35,822 nt of DNA from an uncultured Dorea sp. (lineage in GTDB: Bacteria > Bacillota > Clostridia > Lachnospirales > Lachnospiraceae). The stretch covers positions 1 to 35,822 of the forward strand of contig CAJTVY010000035.1 of NCBI GenBank assembly GCA_910579925.1. Reading direction: 5' to 3'. Under the pieces are notes generated by a model, which worked only from the letters and a program-made list of their open reading frames with translations, did no database searches and was not told the origin of the DNA. Positions 33,029-35,822 of the stretch are shown piece by piece. Position 1 is the first letter of the stretch; every line of letters starts with the position of its first letter. The position numbers and the translations under genes are program-made.

Positions 33029-34060
33029 ATGAGGAAATTATTGAATACATTGTTTATTACAACGGAGAATGCTTTTCTATCGCTGGAAGGGGAGACAGTC
33101 TGTGTTGAAATTAATAAAAAGAAGGCGGGGCAATTTCCGCTGCATACATTAGAGGGGATCATCTGTTTCACTTATAATGGGGCGACTCCGGCTTTTATGG
33201 GGGCTTGTGCGAAGAGGGGGATTCATTTGGCGTTCTTTAGCCCTTTTGGAAAATTTTTATGTAGGGTGGTTGGTGAAAACCAGGGGAATGTATTGTTGAG
33301 GAAACAGCAGTATCGAATATCTGACCGGAAAGAGGAGAGCTGCCGGATAGCGAGAAATTTCATATTGGGAAAAGTCTTTAATTGCAGGTGGAGCATTGAC
33401 AGGACTTTGCGCGACCATGCGCTCAGGGTAAATGAGGAAGGCTGCCGGAATGCAAAGCAGTATTTGTCAAATGCCATGGAAAAGATAAGGTGTGTGGAAG
33501 ATCTGGATTCACTCAGGGGGTTAGAAGGCGAGTGTGCTTCGGTGTATTTTGGGGTTTTTGACGAGCTTATTTTGAATCAGAAAGAAGTGTTTTTCTTCCG
33601 GGGGAGGAATAAACGGCCTCCTCTGGATTGCGTGAATGCGATGTTGTCTTTTGGATATACTTTGCTGGCAAATGATTGTGCGGGAGCGTTGGAAGGTGTA
33701 GGCCTGGATTCCTTTGTCGGCTTTCTGCATCGTGACCGTCCGGGAAGGAAATCTCTGGCTCTTGATTTGATGGAAGAAATGAGGGCGGTGCTGGTGGATC
33801 GATTTGTGTTGACTTTGATTAATAATCGTCAGATCAGGAAGGAGCATTTTCGGATATCCGAAAGTGGAGCGGTGGAGTTTACGGATGATGGAAGGAAGAA
33901 ATTTCTGACGGCGTGGCAGGAGAGAAAACGGGAGCAGATTACACATCCTTTTTTGCAGGAGAAAATATGCTGGGGGTTGGTGCCTTACGTCCAGGCGTTG
34001 TTGCTTGCAAGATATTTGCGGGGGGATATAGATGGGTATCCGCCGTTTTTGTGGAAGTGA
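33029..34060 (+). CDS. cas1: CRISPR integrase Cas1
   Basis: Cas1 integrates new spacers next to the leader. The 343-residue protein is of the I-C type, beginning MRKLLNTLFITTENAFLSLE. It carries the glutamate of RGLEGECASVYFG, the histidine of GFLHRDRPGRKSLALD and the acidic residues of LDLMEEMRAVLVDR, which together bind the catalytic metal. All are intact. GGGGGAG lies 7 nt before the ATG, 4 nt after cas4. Confidence 0.97.
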   Translation: MRKLLNTLFITTENAFLSLEGETVCVEINKKKAGQFPLHTLEGIICFTYNGATPAFMGACAKRGIHLAFFSPFGKFLCRVVGENQGNVLLRKQQYRISDRKEESCRIARNFILGKVFNCRWSIDRTLRDHALRVNEEGCRNAKQYLSNAMEKIRCVEDLDSLRGLEGECASVYFGVFDELILNQKEVFFFRGRNKRPPLDCVNAMLSFGYTLLANDCAGALEGVGLDSFVGFLHRDRPGRKSLALDLMEEMRAVLVDRFVLTLINNRQIRKEHFRISESGAVEFTDDGRKKFLTAWQERKREQITHPFLQEKICWGLVPYVQALLLARYLRGDIDGYPPFLWK

Positions 34061-34069
34061 GGGAGATTT

Positions 34070-34360
34070 ATGCTTGTGCTGATTACATACGATGTGAATA
34101 CGGAGGACGCTAAGGGAAAGAGCCGACTACGTAAGGTGGCAAAACAGTGTGTGGATTATGGACAGAGGGTACAAAATTCGGTGTTTGAATGTGTTGTAGA
34201 CCCGGGACAGAGTAAATTGCTGAAGAATCAGTTGTTGAAGATTGTGGATTTAGATAAGGATAGCTTGAGGTTCTATTATTTAGGTAATCAGTATCAGAAT
34301 AAAATAGAACATTATGGTGCGAAGAAGACGGTTGAACAGGAAGGCGTGCTGATTTTGTAG
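34070..34360 (+). CDS. cas2: CRISPR adaptation protein Cas2
   Basis: Cas2 bridges two Cas1 dimers in the integration complex. The 96-residue protein has the ferredoxin-like N-terminus MLVLITYDVNT with D8, then RVQNSVFECVVD and the short C-terminal strand EQEGVLIL. GAGGGAG lies about 6 nt before the ATG. It is the last gene of the operon, 161 nt before the first repeat. Confidence 0.96.
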   Translation: MLVLITYDVNTEDAKGKSRLRKVAKQCVDYGQRVQNSVFECVVDPGQSKLLKNQLLKIVDLDKDSLRFYYLGNQYQNKIEHYGAKKTVEQEGVLIL

Positions 34361-34521
34361 TTGCGAAGGGGGAGCATACATAAAATGCGGGGGTGGTTCG
34401 CACCGGAATGAAGGGGTGGGGGAGGTAGGAATGAAGATAAAGTTGGGAAGGGAGGAGAGGGTTTTGTTAATAATAGACAAATATGGGTGAATATGAGAGG
34501 GGGAATTTGTTTGTATTTGCT
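34361..34521 (+). promoter_or_regulatory. CRISPR leader
   Basis: The 161-bp gap between cas2 and the first repeat is strongly purine-rich on the plus strand, with G runs at about 34413-34429. It should hold the array promoter and the integration site. A possible -35 TTGTTA (34464-34469) has only weak -10 candidates (TGAATA region), so the promoter is not fixed. No ORF is supported here. Confidence 0.7.
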
Positions 34522-35822
34522 GTCACTCCCTGTGTGGGAGTGTGGATTGAAATCAGTATATTGTATCAATTGATTGGTTTCCCTTTTGTCACTCCCTGTG
34601 TGGGAGTGTGGATTGAAATAGTACATTGTATCAATTGATTGGTTTCCATTTTTGTCACTCCCTGTGTGGGAGTGTGGATTGAAATTTAATCCCGCTGATT
34701 GTTTAACGGGATTGGATTTGTCACTCCCTGTGTGGGAGTGTGGATTGAAATCTGTTTAGTCATACTATACTTGCTATACAAAAGGTCACTCCCTGTGTGG
34801 GAGTGTGGATTGAAATAGATTTTATGTTTACTGATGGTAGTTATGATGTCACTCCCTGTGTGGGAGTGTGGATTGAAATCCATTGCGGCGTGTGCATGGA
34901 TGGCTCTGTCACAGTCACTCCCTGTGTGGGAGTGTGGATTGAAATCCGGTCAAGACGGCCGAGGACGAAGACGCTCGTACGTCACTCCCTGTGTGGGAGT
35001 GTGGATTGAAATATTGAAAAATCTAATAATGATATTACAGATATGGTCACTCCCTGTGTGGGAGTGTGGATTGAAATTATTAATAGGGCCTTTAAATTTA
35101 CAGATTACATCAGTCACTCCCTGTGTGGGAGTGTGGATTGAAATTTACAATACAGTCAGAATTTGAAAATAATATCACGTCACTCCCTGTGTGGGAGTGT
35201 GGATTGAAATTTTTCCCACATGGTAACGTCGTCAATCGTGATACGTCACTCCCTGTGTGGGAGTGTGGATTGAAATCATCTAAAATCATTATTAACGGAC
35301 TTAAATGGATGTCACTCCCTGTGTGGGAGTGTGGATTGAAATGATCTCCCGTCCACTGTCCCAGACCGTATCCACGTCACTCCCTGTGTGGGAGTGTGGA
35401 TTGAAATGTTTCAATATTCAGTTTTTGGTTTAGGATGTACGTCACTCCCTGTGTGGGAGTGTGGATTGAAATTTTAATGGCGTAAGACTCAAAATAAACG
35501 TTGCCGTCACTCCCTGTGTGGGAGTGTGGATTGAAATGCTACTCTCTAACAAGTGTACACCAAGACCACGCGTCACTCCCTGTGTGGGAGTGTGGATTGA
35601 AATAAATGCTAAATTGTGTACATAAATAACCAGAGTCGTCACTCCCTGTGTGGGAGTGTGGATTGAAATATCATTGCTTTGTTCTCCTTTTTTTGCGTTG
35701 TTTGTCACTCCCTGTGTGGGAGTGTGGATTGAAATAAACATCTCCATAATGTCCTCGGAGTCCAAAGCAGGTCACTCCCTGTGTGGGAGTGTGGATTGAA
35801 ATTAACCTAAGGATCCTCCTGT
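34522..35822 (+). CRISPR. Type I-C CRISPR array, at least 20 repeats, continues past the window
   Basis: Twenty identical 32-nt repeats start at 34522, 34588, 34654, 34720, 34785, 34848, 34914, 34981, 35046, 35113, 35179, 35245, 35311, 35376, 35441, 35506, 35572, 35638, 35704 and 35771. Each begins GTCACTCCCTGTGTGGGAG and ends GGATTGAAAT, with a short hairpin (CTCCC/GGGAG) and the ATTGAAAT 3' end usual in I-C, which becomes the 5' handle. Nineteen full spacers are 31-35 nt, mostly 33-34; a twentieth is cut by the window end. No repeat has a mutation, so the old end of the array lies outside. Transcription is plus strand, away from cas2. Confidence 0.99.

Noticed and set aside
34797..35765. 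Overlapping ORFs through the CRISPR array on both strands
   Set aside because: They are translations of the repeat, recognisable by the recurring PCVGVWIEI or SIHTPTQGVT peptides, without ribosome binding sites.
34554..35770. Self-targeting spacers within the window
   Set aside because: No spacer showed a match to the genes or intergenic regions of this window when read by eye; a genome-wide search was not possible.
1..35822. tRNA or rRNA genes, prophage or complete insertion sequences
   Set aside because: No such gene, transposase or integrase was seen in any frame or gap.

Overview
The window looks like a chromosome segment of an anaerobic gut Firmicute, most probably a Lachnospiraceae (Clostridia). 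The evidence is the moderate GC content, the AGGAGG-type ribosome binding sites, the [FeFe]-hydrogenase maturase set, a hybrid histidine kinase with the N-terminus familiar from that family, and a type I-C CRISPR-Cas locus. The species cannot be named from sequence alone.

Region 1 (54-7360) is a nucleoside/ribose-type catabolic locus. A minus-strand operon reads nucleoside hydrolase, solute-binding lipoprotein, two CUT1-type permeases, ribokinase. A divergent plus-strand gene encodes a full LacI-type repressor fused to a full ribokinase-like domain. The shared intergenic region holds two back-to-back sigma-A promoters (TTGACA-17-TAGTAT and TTGACA-17-CATAAT) and two related 25-bp repeat boxes that flank the operon promoter. 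The simplest reading is uptake of a ribosylated compound, hydrolysis to base plus ribose, and phosphorylation of ribose, under control of a regulator that may sense through a kinase fold.

Region 2 (7376-14486) is a minus-strand cluster hydE-hydG-hydF, which builds the H-cluster of [FeFe]-hydrogenase. It is followed by a large EAL/degenerate-GGDEF/PAS protein. No hydrogenase structural gene is present. hydE is preceded by a strong promoter, a structured leader of about 215 nt and an intrinsic terminator just before the ribosome binding site, which is the architecture of a riboswitch or attenuator that I do not recognise.

Region 3 (14574-20894) contains a membrane acyltransferase, a 166-bp palindromic element overlapping that gene's stop codon, and a minus-strand operon of ECF sigma factor, polytopic membrane protein, ABC ATPase and ABC-2 permease. 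A divergent zinc-ribbon membrane protein and a DUF4253 protein follow.

Region 4 (21063-26116) has a PAS-rich hybrid histidine kinase, a diaminopropionate ammonia-lyase gene reduced to its two ends (pseudogene), a 32-bp hairpin bounded by perfect 8-bp direct repeats, and a YheO/DauR-type regulator probably once linked to the lyase.

Region 5 (26231-35822) is a complete type I-C system in the order cas3-cas5c-cas8c(cas11c)-cas7c-cas4-cas1-cas2, a purine-rich leader, and an array of at least 20 identical 32-nt repeats that runs off the window. An internal start in cas8c is positioned to make Cas11c. The two leader-proximal spacers are near-identical variants of one protospacer, which suggests recent repeated acquisition from related targets.
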